Assembly (NCBI GenBank): GCA_965662355.1
Contig: CBFIHP010000002.1
Span: 1-64,000 of the forward strand
DNA length: 64,000 nucleotides
Direction of reading: 5' to 3'
Origin: GCA-2683825 sp965662355
Lineage (GTDB): Bacteria; Planctomycetota; UBA1135; GCA-002686595
Shown here one piece after another: positions 50,343-58,930 of this stretch. How positions within the stretch are numbered: the stretch's first letter is position 1; each line of letters opens with the position of its first letter. The notes beneath the pieces are model-generated. The model saw only the letters and a program-made list of their open reading frames with translations. It was not told the origin of the DNA and ran no database searches. Position numbers and translations under genes: made by a program.

Positions 50343-51578
50343 ATGGATCCCCAAGTCCCGCAGGCCTCACAAGATGTTTTCGTAGGACGCCAGCCGATCT
50401 ACGGACGGCGGCTGGAACTCTACGCGTACGAGCTCCTCTATCGCGGGGCGGACATCGACTACGCCGATTTCACCGAGGGAGATCGCGCCACGTCCCAGGT
50501 GCTCTTGAACACCTTCACCGAGTTCGGACTCGAGCGGGTGGTCGGTACGCATCTGGCTTTCGTCAACCTCACGCGCGGCTTCATCGTCGGGGAGTATCCC
50601 CTGCCCGTTCCGCGCAATCAGGTAGTGCTCGAAGTGCTCGAGGAGGTCGAACCGGACGAGGAGGTCATCAAGGGCTTGCAGGAGCTACGTCGCCGTGGCT
50701 TCAAGATCGCGCTGGACGACTTTCTCTATCGCCCCGAGCTCGAGCCCATGGTCGAGCTGGCGAACATCATCAAGCTGGATGTGTTGGATCTCTCGAACGA
50801 GGAGATCCAGCGGCGCTTCGAGGTTCTCTCGCCGTACAAGTGCAAGCTCCTGGCCGAGAAGATCGAGACTCGCGAGCAGTTCGAGTTTTGCCGCCAGCTC
50901 GGGTTCGACTTCTTCCAGGGCTACTTTCTCGCGAAGCCGAATGTCGTATCCGGGTCCAGTGTGCCCACGAACGGGCTCAGTCTGTTGCGCTTGATGGCGG
51001 AGTTTCAGGATCCCCACTGCGACTTCGAGCGCATTCACGACATCGTTCGCCAGGACGTGACGCTCAGCTATAAACTCCTGCGCCACATCAATTCGGCGCG
51101 CTACGGCATGCCGCGGCGCATCGACTCGATCCACGAGACGCTTGTTTATCTCGGGTTGGCCACCGTGCGCAATCTGTCGTGTCTGTTCCTGCTCTCCTCC
51201 GAAACGGAGCAGCCCCACGAGTTGATCGTGACGTCGATGATGCGTGCGAAGATGTGCGAGCAACTCGCCATTTCCGGGGCCAAGCGGGATCCGTACGCTT
51301 TCTTCACCGTCGGGTTGTTCTCGACCCTCGACGCCATGCTCGGCTCGTCGATGAGCGCAATCCTGGAGAAATTGCCGCTCGCGGAGGAACTGGGAGGAGC
51401 GCTCTTGAATTACGAAGGCGAGCTGGGCGAAGCGCTGCGAGCCACCCTGGCCTACGAACGGGGCGACTGGTCTTCGGTCGCTTGTTTCGGGCTGCCCTTG
51501 CCGGAGATCAAGAAGGCCTTTATCACGGCTGTGGAATGGGTAGACCGGGCCGACGGAGAGCTAAAGGCCCACAGCTAA
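50343..51578 (+). CDS. EAL-HDOD signalling protein (YuxH-like)
   Basis: The 411-residue protein joins an EAL-type domain (about residues 12-215; FVGRQPIYGRRLELYAYELLYRG, LTRGFIV, KIALDDFLYRPELEP) to an HDOD domain (about 215-400; LMAEFQDPHCDFERIHDIVRQDVTLSYKLLRHINSA). The EAL signature itself is ELL and several metal ligands look changed, so cyclic-di-GMP hydrolysis is unlikely. Such proteins (CdgJ/YuxH type) usually act as regulators by protein contact. The ATG at 50343 is the start nearest to the conserved part; the frame is open further upstream. The gene precedes pyruvate kinase in the same direction. Confidence 0.85.
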   Translation: MDPQVPQASQDVFVGRQPIYGRRLELYAYELLYRGADIDYADFTEGDRATSQVLLNTFTEFGLERVVGTHLAFVNLTRGFIVGEYPLPVPRNQVVLEVLEEVEPDEEVIKGLQELRRRGFKIALDDFLYRPELEPMVELANIIKLDVLDLSNEEIQRRFEVLSPYKCKLLAEKIETREQFEFCRQLGFDFFQGYFLAKPNVVSGSSVPTNGLSLLRLMAEFQDPHCDFERIHDIVRQDVTLSYKLLRHINSARYGMPRRIDSIHETLVYLGLATVRNLSCLFLLSSETEQPHELIVTSMMRAKMCEQLAISGAKRDPYAFFTVGLFSTLDAMLGSSMSAILEKLPLAEELGGALLNYEGELGEALRATLAYERGDWSSVACFGLPLPEIKKAFITAVEWVDRADGELKAHS

Positions 51579-51630
51579 GGATTCGGGCAATCCTGGTTCT
51601 GGTCCGGGGCGTTGCTACTCTTGGGCGTTC

Positions 51631-53115
51631 ATGGAGACTCCCGATACCCGAGCGACGTGGGGACGCTTCACAAGGCGCCGCTCCGCGATCCGTACAGCCG
51701 CCTACACGAAGATCATCGCGACCATCGGACCGGCGTCCGAGGGGCTCGTCGGCAAGTTGATCGATGCCGGAATGGACGTGGCCCGGATCAACTTCAGCCA
51801 CGGCACCCACGAGGAGCATCGGCGCCGGATCGGCATCGTGCGGCGTGAAGCGCAATTGCGCGGGATCGAGATCGGGATCCTGGCGGACATCGCCGGACCC
51901 AAGTTGCGCTTGGGCGAGCTGGCCAAGAGTCCCCAGCGCTTGAACGAGGACGAGCGAGTCGTGATCTTCGAAGGACCGATCTCGGACGACCCCACTCGGA
52001 TTCCGATTGCGAATGAAGGTCTCGTCGAGAACGTGAAGAAGGGACACCGCATCCTGCTTGCCGATGGCGCGTGCGAACTCATTGCCGAAGAGAATGCCCA
52101 GGGCAAGAGTGTCGTGGCCTGTGTCAAGAGCCCCGGACGCATCGCGGATCGCAAGGGGGTTTCGTTCCCCGATTCGTCCATCAACCTCGAGGTTCCGACG
52201 GACAAGGACCGCGAGGACCTCGTGCTCGCCAATGAGCTGGGCGTCGACTTTTGCGGCATCAGCTTCGTCAGTGGTCCGGAAGAGGTCCAGGCCGTGCGCG
52301 AGTTGTGCCCGGAGGCCTGGATGGTGGCCAAGATCGAACGGGCCTGTGCCGTCGAGAACCTCGATCGCATCATCGAGGCCTCGGACGGGATCATGGTGGC
52401 CCGCGGCGATCTCGGTGTCGAGCTGGACTTCGAGCGCCTGCCGGCGATCCAGAAAGCACTGCTCCAAGCGGCTCTTTCCAAGGGCAAGTTCACCATCACC
52501 GCCACCGAGATGCTCGAGAGCATGGTGGTCGCGTCCCGGCCCACACGGGCCGAGGTCAGCGATGTCGCCCATGCCGTGCTCGACGGGACGGATGCGGTGA
52601 TGCTGTCAGCGGAAACCGCCGTGGGGGCCGATCCCGTGGCTGCCGTGCGGGTCATGAACACCGTCGCCGCATCGGCCGAATCGAGCCAGCGTGACCACGA
52701 ACTGCCTCGCATCGGCTTCCGGCGGACCGAAGCCAGCTTCGCGAATGCCGTGGCCGTGGCCGCCGCCGATGCGGCCGAGGTCCTGGGCGTGAAGCTCATC
52801 GTGTGCTTCACAGAGACCGGCCGCACGACGAGGCTGCTGTCCCAGCATCGACCTGCCGCCGAGGTGCTGGCCCTGTCACCGCACTCCCGAACCCTGCGGC
52901 GCGCGAGCGTCTTGGCCCACGTGCGGCCCATTTATTTCCCCAGGGTCGACGCGCTCGAGGACATGCTGGAGCGTGCCAGCGAGGAGCTGCTCCAGGTGGG
53001 CAAAGTGGTCGTGGGGGACACGGTCGTCTTCGTCGCTGGTGTTCCCCCCGGTGTCGCTAGTTCAACGAACGTCTTGAAACTGCATCGCATCGGTGATCCC
53101 ATCAAGCTCGCCTGA
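51631..53115 (+). CDS. pyk: Pyruvate kinase
   Basis: Last step of glycolysis, phosphoenolpyruvate to pyruvate with ATP formation. The 494-residue protein has YTKIIATIGPAS at residue 25, MDVARINFSHGTHEEH, LADIAGPKLRLG (usually LDTKGPEIR), MVAKIERACAVENLDRII with the catalytic lysine, GIMVARGDLGVELDFERLP, and ITATEMLESM followed by PTRAEVSDVAHAVLDGTDAVMLSAETAVG. The C-terminal allosteric-type domain is complete. The first 23 residues are an extra basic tail. The MinD-like gene follows after 12 bases. Confidence 0.95.
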   Translation: METPDTRATWGRFTRRRSAIRTAAYTKIIATIGPASEGLVGKLIDAGMDVARINFSHGTHEEHRRRIGIVRREAQLRGIEIGILADIAGPKLRLGELAKSPQRLNEDERVVIFEGPISDDPTRIPIANEGLVENVKKGHRILLADGACELIAEENAQGKSVVACVKSPGRIADRKGVSFPDSSINLEVPTDKDREDLVLANELGVDFCGISFVSGPEEVQAVRELCPEAWMVAKIERACAVENLDRIIEASDGIMVARGDLGVELDFERLPAIQKALLQAALSKGKFTITATEMLESMVVASRPTRAEVSDVAHAVLDGTDAVMLSAETAVGADPVAAVRVMNTVAASAESSQRDHELPRIGFRRTEASFANAVAVAAADAAEVLGVKLIVCFTETGRTTRLLSQHRPAAEVLALSPHSRTLRRASVLAHVRPIYFPRVDALEDMLERASEELLQVGKVVVGDTVVFVAGVPPGVASSTNVLKLHRIGDPIKLA

Positions 53116-53127
53116 CGGCGAGATCCG

Positions 53128-54141
53128 ATGCACCGAGTCCTTGCAGCTCTGAAACCTTCGCCTTCAAAGCCAGCCGATTCGTCGGGAGTCGGGCAGCGCG
53201 TTTGCGCCCAGGCTGCCCACACGGGGGACGCTCTCCTGTCGCGCGCCGATGTCCAGCAGCCCAATGGCACGGAGGAGAGAGGTTGGGGCCTCGGGGCCTA
53301 CAAGCGCCTGCTCGGGCTGAAACGGCGCCCGAGCGAAGAGGATACGGGGCCGCGCTCGCGCGTGCTCTGCGTGGCCAGCGGCAAGGGGGGCACGGGCAAG
53401 AGCGTCATCGCCACGAACCTCGCGACCCTTCGATCGCGCCGCGGCGAGCGCGTGTTGCTCGTGGATTTCGATGCGGGGCTCGCGAACGCACACCTCCTGC
53501 TCGGATTGGCGCCCGAATACGATCTTTCCCACGTGATGCAGGGGCAGGTCCGCGCCGAAGAGGCCCTCGTCGAGGGCCCGGAGGGGCTCATGCTGCTTTC
53601 CGGCGGCGTGGGCCGCCACAATCTCGCCAACCCCACTCGGCGCGAGCTCGATCGGCTTTTCAAGGCCCTGCGGCCCCTGGAGAGCCTCTTCGATCTGATC
53701 ATCGTCGATCACGGAGCCGGGCTCGGGTACGCGACGGTGACGCACCTGGCGGCAACCAGCACGCTGCTGCTCGTCACGAACCACGAGGTCACCGCCCTTT
53801 CGGACAGCTACGCCCTCTACAAGCGTGCGCACCTGGTCAACGCCGAGATCAGGGTCGGGCTCGTCGTGAATCGGGTGCCCGACGGAAACCGTGCACTCGG
53901 GGCCTGGGAACGGTTCCAGAGTGCTTCGGATCGGTTTCTGGGCCACGAACCCGAGTACATCGGTTGGGTGCTGGCCGATCCGGCCGTCCATCGCAGCGTC
54001 GAGGCCCGGGTCCCTGTTACCCTGCTCGAGCCGGACAGCCAGGCCGCCCGGGATATCGACGTTGTTTCTCGCTGGGCCCCAATCGACCGTGCCCAGGGCG
54101 AGAAGCCCTTTTTTGAATGCGCACGTAGCGCCTTGCGCTGA
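53128..54141 (+). CDS. MinD/FlhG-like deviant Walker ATPase
   Basis: The 337-residue protein has a 75-residue non-conserved head. The ATPase core follows: Walker A VASGKGGTGKSVIATNLA (about residues 83-100), VLLVDFDAGLANAHLLLGL, and DLIIVDHGAGLG. The sequence DFDAGLANAHLLLGLAPEYDLSHVMQG resembles FlhG/FleN and MinD more than ParA. No flagellar or division gene is near. Proteins of this type position structures at the cell pole. A ParA-like ATPase and a helix-hairpin-helix-like protein follow on the same strand and may be its partners. Confidence 0.85.
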   Translation: MHRVLAALKPSPSKPADSSGVGQRVCAQAAHTGDALLSRADVQQPNGTEERGWGLGAYKRLLGLKRRPSEEDTGPRSRVLCVASGKGGTGKSVIATNLATLRSRRGERVLLVDFDAGLANAHLLLGLAPEYDLSHVMQGQVRAEEALVEGPEGLMLLSGGVGRHNLANPTRRELDRLFKALRPLESLFDLIIVDHGAGLGYATVTHLAATSTLLLVTNHEVTALSDSYALYKRAHLVNAEIRVGLVVNRVPDGNRALGAWERFQSASDRFLGHEPEYIGWVLADPAVHRSVEARVPVTLLEPDSQAARDIDVVSRWAPIDRAQGEKPFFECARSALR

Positions 54142-54195
54142 AACCCGCTTGCATCGCAGCCCTCCATCTCCACAGTAGGCCCCATCGGTAACTCC

Positions 54196-55179
54196 ATGCA
54201 GATCTGGGCACTCGCCAACCAAAAAGGCGGTACCGGCAAGACCACGACCGCGATCAACCTCGCGGCCTCGCTTGCGGCGGCCGGCAAGAGGGTTCTCCTT
54301 CTCGACCTCGATCCCCAGGCTCACGCGACACTTGGGCTCGGGTGCTTCGTCGAGGAGGAGCATTCGATCGCACGCACCTTCCTCGAAGAAGTACCGCTCA
54401 CCCGGCTCGTGCGCAGCGCACCCGGTGGCTTTCATCTGGTTCCGGCCACCCTCGGTCTCTCCGAGTTCGAGCAGGTTGCCGAGCGGACGATCGCACCCGA
54501 GCGCGTGCTCGAACACGAGCTCGACGGCCTACGCGGTCGTTATGATTGGGTCTTGCTCGACTGCCCGCCGCGGGCGGACGGCGTCTTGACCTCGAACGCC
54601 ATTCGTGCGGCGACGACGGCATTGATGGTGGTCGAGACCGGGTCCTTCGCCCTGCAGGGTGCGCTGCGGGCACGCGGTTTGTTCGAGGAGATGGTCGAGG
54701 ATTCGGGCCGCCAGCTATCGTTGCGCTACCTGGCGACGCTCTTCGAGCGGGGCGATTCTTTTTCGCGCGAGCTGCTCGTCGCGATGCAGTCACGATTTGC
54801 TGAAGGCATGCTGGACACGGTCATTCGCACCGATGCTTGTCTGCGCGAGAGCTGCGCCTACGGCGTGCCGGTGCGCATTTTCGATCCGGCTTCCAAGGGC
54901 GCCCTCGACTACGACGCCCTCGCCCGCGAGCTCTTTCAGCTTCGGCCCCAATCCGGTTCCGGTCCGAGCCCGGAGAGCCATGCCGTGCTCACGTCCTATG
55001 TACCGCCCTTCCGCAGCGAAAAGGCTGCGCTTGCGCCGGAAGGGGCCCAGCCACCGGCCCAGCCCCTGGTCGAGACGATTCAACCTCGGGATGATCCCTT
55101 CTCGATGCCCGCGTCCCACTCAGGTTCAGTGGACACCTCTCCTCCGCTGGGCGGCTCCTTCGAGTCGCCCTTCTCCTGA
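54196..55179 (+). CDS. ParA-family ATPase
   Basis: The 327-residue protein has WALANQKGGTGKTTTAINLA (Walker A at about residues 8-18), LLLDLDPQAHATLGLG, and DWVLLDCPPRADGVLTSNAI. This is a ParA/Soj-type cargo- or chromosome-partitioning ATPase. The last 60 residues are a Pro-rich, presumably flexible tail. No parB gene or parS-like repeat follows, so it may position another cargo rather than the chromosome. It starts 54 bases after the MinD-like gene, and the next gene starts 13 bases after its stop. Confidence 0.87.
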   Translation: MQIWALANQKGGTGKTTTAINLAASLAAAGKRVLLLDLDPQAHATLGLGCFVEEEHSIARTFLEEVPLTRLVRSAPGGFHLVPATLGLSEFEQVAERTIAPERVLEHELDGLRGRYDWVLLDCPPRADGVLTSNAIRAATTALMVVETGSFALQGALRARGLFEEMVEDSGRQLSLRYLATLFERGDSFSRELLVAMQSRFAEGMLDTVIRTDACLRESCAYGVPVRIFDPASKGALDYDALARELFQLRPQSGSGPSPESHAVLTSYVPPFRSEKAALAPEGAQPPAQPLVETIQPRDDPFSMPASHSGSVDTSPPLGGSFESPFS

Positions 55180-55192
55180 AGACAATCCGAAC

Positions 55193-56128
55193 ATGGACAC
55201 CCTCGCACTGCTTTGCAATCTCCACGCGGACGGTCCGGCCACGCTCCAGCGTCTGCGGCGGGAGGGTTGCGAATCCCTGGAGAGCCTGCTCTCCCTGGAG
55301 CTCTCCTCGTTGTCCGTGTGTCTGGATTGGAACGAAGAACTCTCGCAGCGCTTCCAGAGGGAGGCCGTCCTGCTCGCCGAGCGCCTCGGTGAGCCGCTCG
55401 AATGGGAGATCGTCGAGGTCGAGGACGACGAGTCCAACGCAGAGCTCGTTCCCCATACCACACCCTCCGAGGGCCACGCACCCGACATCGGGGAGTTCCA
55501 GGACGAGCTTGTGGAGAGCGCGTTCGAAGAGGAACACGAGGTCGATAGCCCCGAGGAGCGGGATTTCGTCGACGAACCGGATTTCGTTCAGGAGGCCCGC
55601 GAATCGGACTCGGTTCAGAAAGTGCTCGGGACGTGGCGCGATCTGGACCAGACGGAGCCGCCCCTGGCACCCGACGAATCCAGCGCCGAGCTCGAGCACT
55701 CCGCGGCGGCCGCGGATCCACAATTGCGCGACTACGTGGTCGAGCCCGGTCCCTCGACGCCGAACCGCCCTCTGGCGCGGGTCGAGCTGCGTGGGTTGGA
55801 CCAGAGGCTCGTGCAGCGCCTGGCCCAGCTTGGCATCCACTCGCTGGGTGGGCTCGCAGAGGTGCCGACCACGGCCCTCGCCCGACGCCTGCCCATGCCG
55901 TTCACGCGCGTGCGTCGCCTGCAGCACATCGCCCGCGGCGAGCTCTCGCGCGGCCTCTCCCATCAAAATGCGGGGGGGAACCCCAGCGAGACCCCCACTG
56001 AAGCCTCGCTGGAAACATCGCCCGAAACCCCGGCGGAAGGCCCGAGGGGCAATACTGGGGGCCGTGGTGAGGCTGCGCCAGCCATTTCTCCGAGCCGTTC
56101 CTTCCCGAGCGCTGGCCCCTTCGCCTAG
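55193..56128 (+). CDS. Acidic protein with two helix-hairpin-helix-like modules
   Basis: The 311-residue protein has an N-terminal helical part (about residues 10-60; DGPATLQRLRREGCESLESLLSLE), a long acidic linker (about 70-180, rich in Glu and Asp) and a second part (about 200-250) with ELRGLDQRLVQRLAQLGIHSLGGLAEVPTTALARRLPM. Both resemble the helix-hairpin-helix type seen in DUF4332 proteins. The last 55 residues are Ser/Thr/Pro/Glu-rich. No catalytic site is seen. It stands 13 bases behind the ParA gene, so a role as DNA- or protein-binding partner of the two ATPases is plausible but not shown. Confidence 0.65.
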   Translation: MDTLALLCNLHADGPATLQRLRREGCESLESLLSLELSSLSVCLDWNEELSQRFQREAVLLAERLGEPLEWEIVEVEDDESNAELVPHTTPSEGHAPDIGEFQDELVESAFEEEHEVDSPEERDFVDEPDFVQEARESDSVQKVLGTWRDLDQTEPPLAPDESSAELEHSAAAADPQLRDYVVEPGPSTPNRPLARVELRGLDQRLVQRLAQLGIHSLGGLAEVPTTALARRLPMPFTRVRRLQHIARGELSRGLSHQNAGGNPSETPTEASLETSPETPAEGPRGNTGGRGEAAPAISPSRSFPSAGPFA

Positions 56129-56218
56129 CGACACGATTTTCATTCCACCGAAACGAGCGTAGCCGTGAACCGCCGTTCCCGGTGAACTAGGGAGTAGGGG
56201 CGCGCTCCCGCAACTTCC

Positions 56219-57553
56219 ATGTCCGCCTTCTCCCGCACCGGGCGTCCACTCGCCCTCGTCGCCGCGCTTTTCCTTCTCGGCCCTTTCGGCCACAGTGGAT
56301 CAGGAACGCCGCATGCTCCGGGGGCTTTCGTAGCCCCTGTCCACGCCGCAAGCGCTCCTGTTGGCGAACCGAGCGCAGCACAGAAGGGGCGCAAGAAGCA
56401 AGAGTCGAAGGAGCTGATCTCGCTCGCGCCGGATGGACGGCGCGGACTGGGGGCGCCGACCGAGCTCTCCCAGCTCCTGCGGCTCTTTCGTCGACCCTCC
56501 GCCGAGGACCGCGAGTTTCTACGCGACCTGATGGACCTCGAGCCGCGCCTGAGGGTGCTCCTGGCGACGACGGAGGGTCTGTATCGCGACCGCGGCTTCC
56601 TGGAGCTCCTGGCCCGTGGGACACGAGGCGACGAACGTAACCTGGCTCGCTTGCACATCCTCCACGGCGATGTGATCGCCGACCCGGGGCCCCTGTTGGC
56701 CAAGGTGGGGCGCAAGGGCATCGTCTGGGCGAACTTCCTGCTCGATCCCCGCGTGTGGATGCGGATCGAGGTGCTTCAGGATTGGGAACGTGACACGCGC
56801 GATGTGCGTCTGGGGTTGGCTGTTCTACGCGGTGTCACCGATGGTTGGGTGCGGCTCGACGATGTCACGGCGCGCACGATCGCCAAACGTGTCGACCTCT
56901 CCGCATCGCTCCTGCGCGCCCGTCTCCTCGACCTCTCCGCCCTGCGCGAAGGCTCCAACGACAAGAGCGAGGTCTCCGAGGCAAACCGCGAACGCTTCCT
57001 GTCGTTTCTCGATCTCGAGGATGAAGACCAGCGCGGACACCTCCTGGCAGCGGAACTCGAAAGCGTAAGTCGTCGCGTCGCGACGATGCGCAGCGTGCTC
57101 TTCACCCACCGTCTCGAACTCCAGGTCGCGGACGCGCTCCACGAACGGGCCGAAGGCAAGGCTCGCCTCGAGGAGATCCGTCAGGAAGTACGCATCTGGC
57201 AACCCCAGACACCGGAGGGCAAGGTAGCGCCTGCGGATATCAGGCGCATCAAGAAGACGGCCCGCAGACGCGAGGCCTATCGCGTTGCCCTGCAGGGCCT
57301 ACGCCTCGACCCTATGGATGCCGAGATGGCTTTCGCGGCAGGTTCCATGGCCCAGTTCGTCGCGGGAACCTACGAGAGCCTCTCTTACTTCGACCGCTAT
57401 CTGGCCCTCAAGAGCATTCGGGTGCACGACGATCGCAACTGGCGCAAGCGCAAGCTGACCGACGAGGAGAACCACGCCATCTTCCAGATCCAGCAGTTCG
57501 AGAGCGAGGAGTTCCCCGGAACAGGGGGGCCCGCAGGCGGCGGAAACAAGTAG
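56219..57553 (+). CDS. Exported helical protein of unknown function
   Basis: The 444-residue protein has a signal sequence (PLALVAALFLLGPFG) and is largely alpha-helical. I find no known motif. Late segments such as YRVALQGLRLDPMDAEMAFAAGSM resemble TPR units. The mature part begins with a basic stretch (QKGRKKQESKE). The gene converges with the thioredoxin selenoprotein gene, seven bases apart. Codon use is like that of the neighbours. Function cannot be inferred. Confidence 0.65.
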   Translation: MSAFSRTGRPLALVAALFLLGPFGHSGSGTPHAPGAFVAPVHAASAPVGEPSAAQKGRKKQESKELISLAPDGRRGLGAPTELSQLLRLFRRPSAEDREFLRDLMDLEPRLRVLLATTEGLYRDRGFLELLARGTRGDERNLARLHILHGDVIADPGPLLAKVGRKGIVWANFLLDPRVWMRIEVLQDWERDTRDVRLGLAVLRGVTDGWVRLDDVTARTIAKRVDLSASLLRARLLDLSALREGSNDKSEVSEANRERFLSFLDLEDEDQRGHLLAAELESVSRRVATMRSVLFTHRLELQVADALHERAEGKARLEEIRQEVRIWQPQTPEGKVAPADIRRIKKTARRREAYRVALQGLRLDPMDAEMAFAAGSMAQFVAGTYESLSYFDRYLALKSIRVHDDRNWRKRKLTDEENHAIFQIQQFESEEFPGTGGPAGGGNK

Positions 57554-57561
57554 GGCTGCTT

Positions 57562-58716
57562 TCAGCCGCCCTTCGCGTACCTGGCCAGCACGTGGCGCCA
57601 ACGTGTGTTTTTGGGGTCGATCTCGACGCAGCGCTTCAGCTGCAGGATGGCCTCCTGCTGGCGATTCAGGGTGAACAGGCACTCGCCGTACATGGCGAGG
57701 ACGCTCGGGTCACTCGGGGCTTTTCCGGCGGCGGTCTTGCCGACCTCGAGGAGCAGGCCCTTGTGCGCCCGGGTCAGGTGCTGGGGCGCGTTCAGAAAGA
57801 TGGTGATGATCTCCTCCGCGACGTGCAGGAGCAGATGTCCGGGGACCTGACTCCACAGGGCGCGGGCTGCGGAAATCTGCAACTCGCGATGCTTGGTCTG
57901 GGCCTCGTCGTCTTCCGCGTTGTCCGCGAGGTAGCTCTCCACCTTGAAGAGGAAGTACCAACCGTCCAGTAGCAAGTCCGTGTTTGTCTCGACCTTCAGG
58001 AAGTCGTAGACGTCCTGGAGGGCCAAGGCCTTGAGGCATTGCTTCTTGATCTCCTGGAAGCGCAAGCTGCGAGAGCCGATCGAAGTGCCCTCAGGGTCGT
58101 TCTTCTTGATGGAGGCGATCTCGCGTTCGTAGCCCTTGTCATCTCCGATGCTTTCGAGCTTTTGCGCGTAGGCCCAGCGGACGTCGAGGTCGAGTGGGTT
58201 GGCTTGCAGTTGTAGCTTCAGTCCCGACAGCGTGAACTCGTTCCTCTTGATTCGTTGGATCTCGGCGCTGAAGGGCTCGGCGGGTAGGAAGCCACCGATC
58301 AGATCACGCACCTCTCCGTTGGATTCGAGGAAGAGCAGGGTTGGGTATCCTGTCACACCGAACCTACTCGCGATGACACTGCCCTCTTTCGACTCGGCAT
58401 CGATGGAGTAGCAGAGGATGTCCTTCATCTCGGTCACCACCGAGGCGCTGGTGAGGGTCTCCTTGTCCAGCTTCTTGCAGTAGCCTCACCACTCTGTCCA
58501 GAAGTTGAGGAACACGAGCTTGCCCTCGAGCTTGGCATTGGCCATCAGCGCCTCGTACGAACCCTTGAACCAGGGGATTTCGCCGCCCGGCAGCTCCGCG
58601 CTTTCAGCGCTGGAATGGGCGGGCGCGAACTCACGGACGATTGCGCCTGCTTGGGACGTGGGTTGGGCGCAGACTACACCCATGCCTCCGAAGAGGGCGA
58701 TGGTCAAAAACAACAT
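57562..58716 (-). CDS. Exported thioredoxin-like selenoprotein with U-G-Y-C active site (in-frame UGA at 58488-58486)
   Basis: If TGA 58488-58486 is read as selenocysteine (residue 77), the frame encodes 384 residues. A signal peptide (LFLTIALFGGMGVVCA) precedes a thioredoxin domain (about 50-170): LVFLNFWTEW-U-GYCKKLDKETL copies the usual W-C-G-Y-C-K, and VTGYPTLLFLESNGEV carries the cis-proline. The remaining 200 residues are helical, ending in a TPR-like pair (AMYGECLFTLNRQQEAILQLKRCVEIDP). The codons around the TGA stay in frame, so a gene caller would report 57562-58440 and 58486-58716 separately. The downstream hairpin evidence is less clean than for the other two genes, but the motif is very specific. 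Confidence 0.82.
58434..58471 (-). promoter_or_regulatory. Candidate SECIS region of the thioredoxin selenoprotein
   Basis: Two overlapping stems lie within the usual distance of the UGA. GCUGG/CCAGC (58471-58447) encloses a smaller AGG/CCU stem with an AGAC loop. UCACCA/UGGUGA (58454-58434) has a 9-base loop that starts with G, 38 bases after the UGA. They exclude each other and neither has the GGUCU loop. The element is therefore only tentative. Confidence 0.4.
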
Positions 58717-58930
58717 GAAGCTCGGGGGTGGGGGAGGTAGGGAGCGGCAGGACCTTGTCCCAAATCCTAGGAGCTACTTCGGAGTTTGTCAGGCAAGCCC
58801 CGAGGGCCGCCGTGCCCTATTGCGCGATCCGAACACCCTCGAATGGGGGGCAGACAGCCTTTCCGGTGCGTAAGTCCGGGGTTTTCAGCACGTTTGCCGG
58901 CGATTCCATCGCCCCCCACGAGGTCGTAAG

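Noticed and set aside
58429..58444. Perfect CUCGGU-GGUG-ACCGAG hairpin as the SECIS of the third selenoprotein
   Set aside because: Its loop starts 48 bases after the UGA, beyond the distance usual for bacterial SECIS elements. It remains a fallback candidate.
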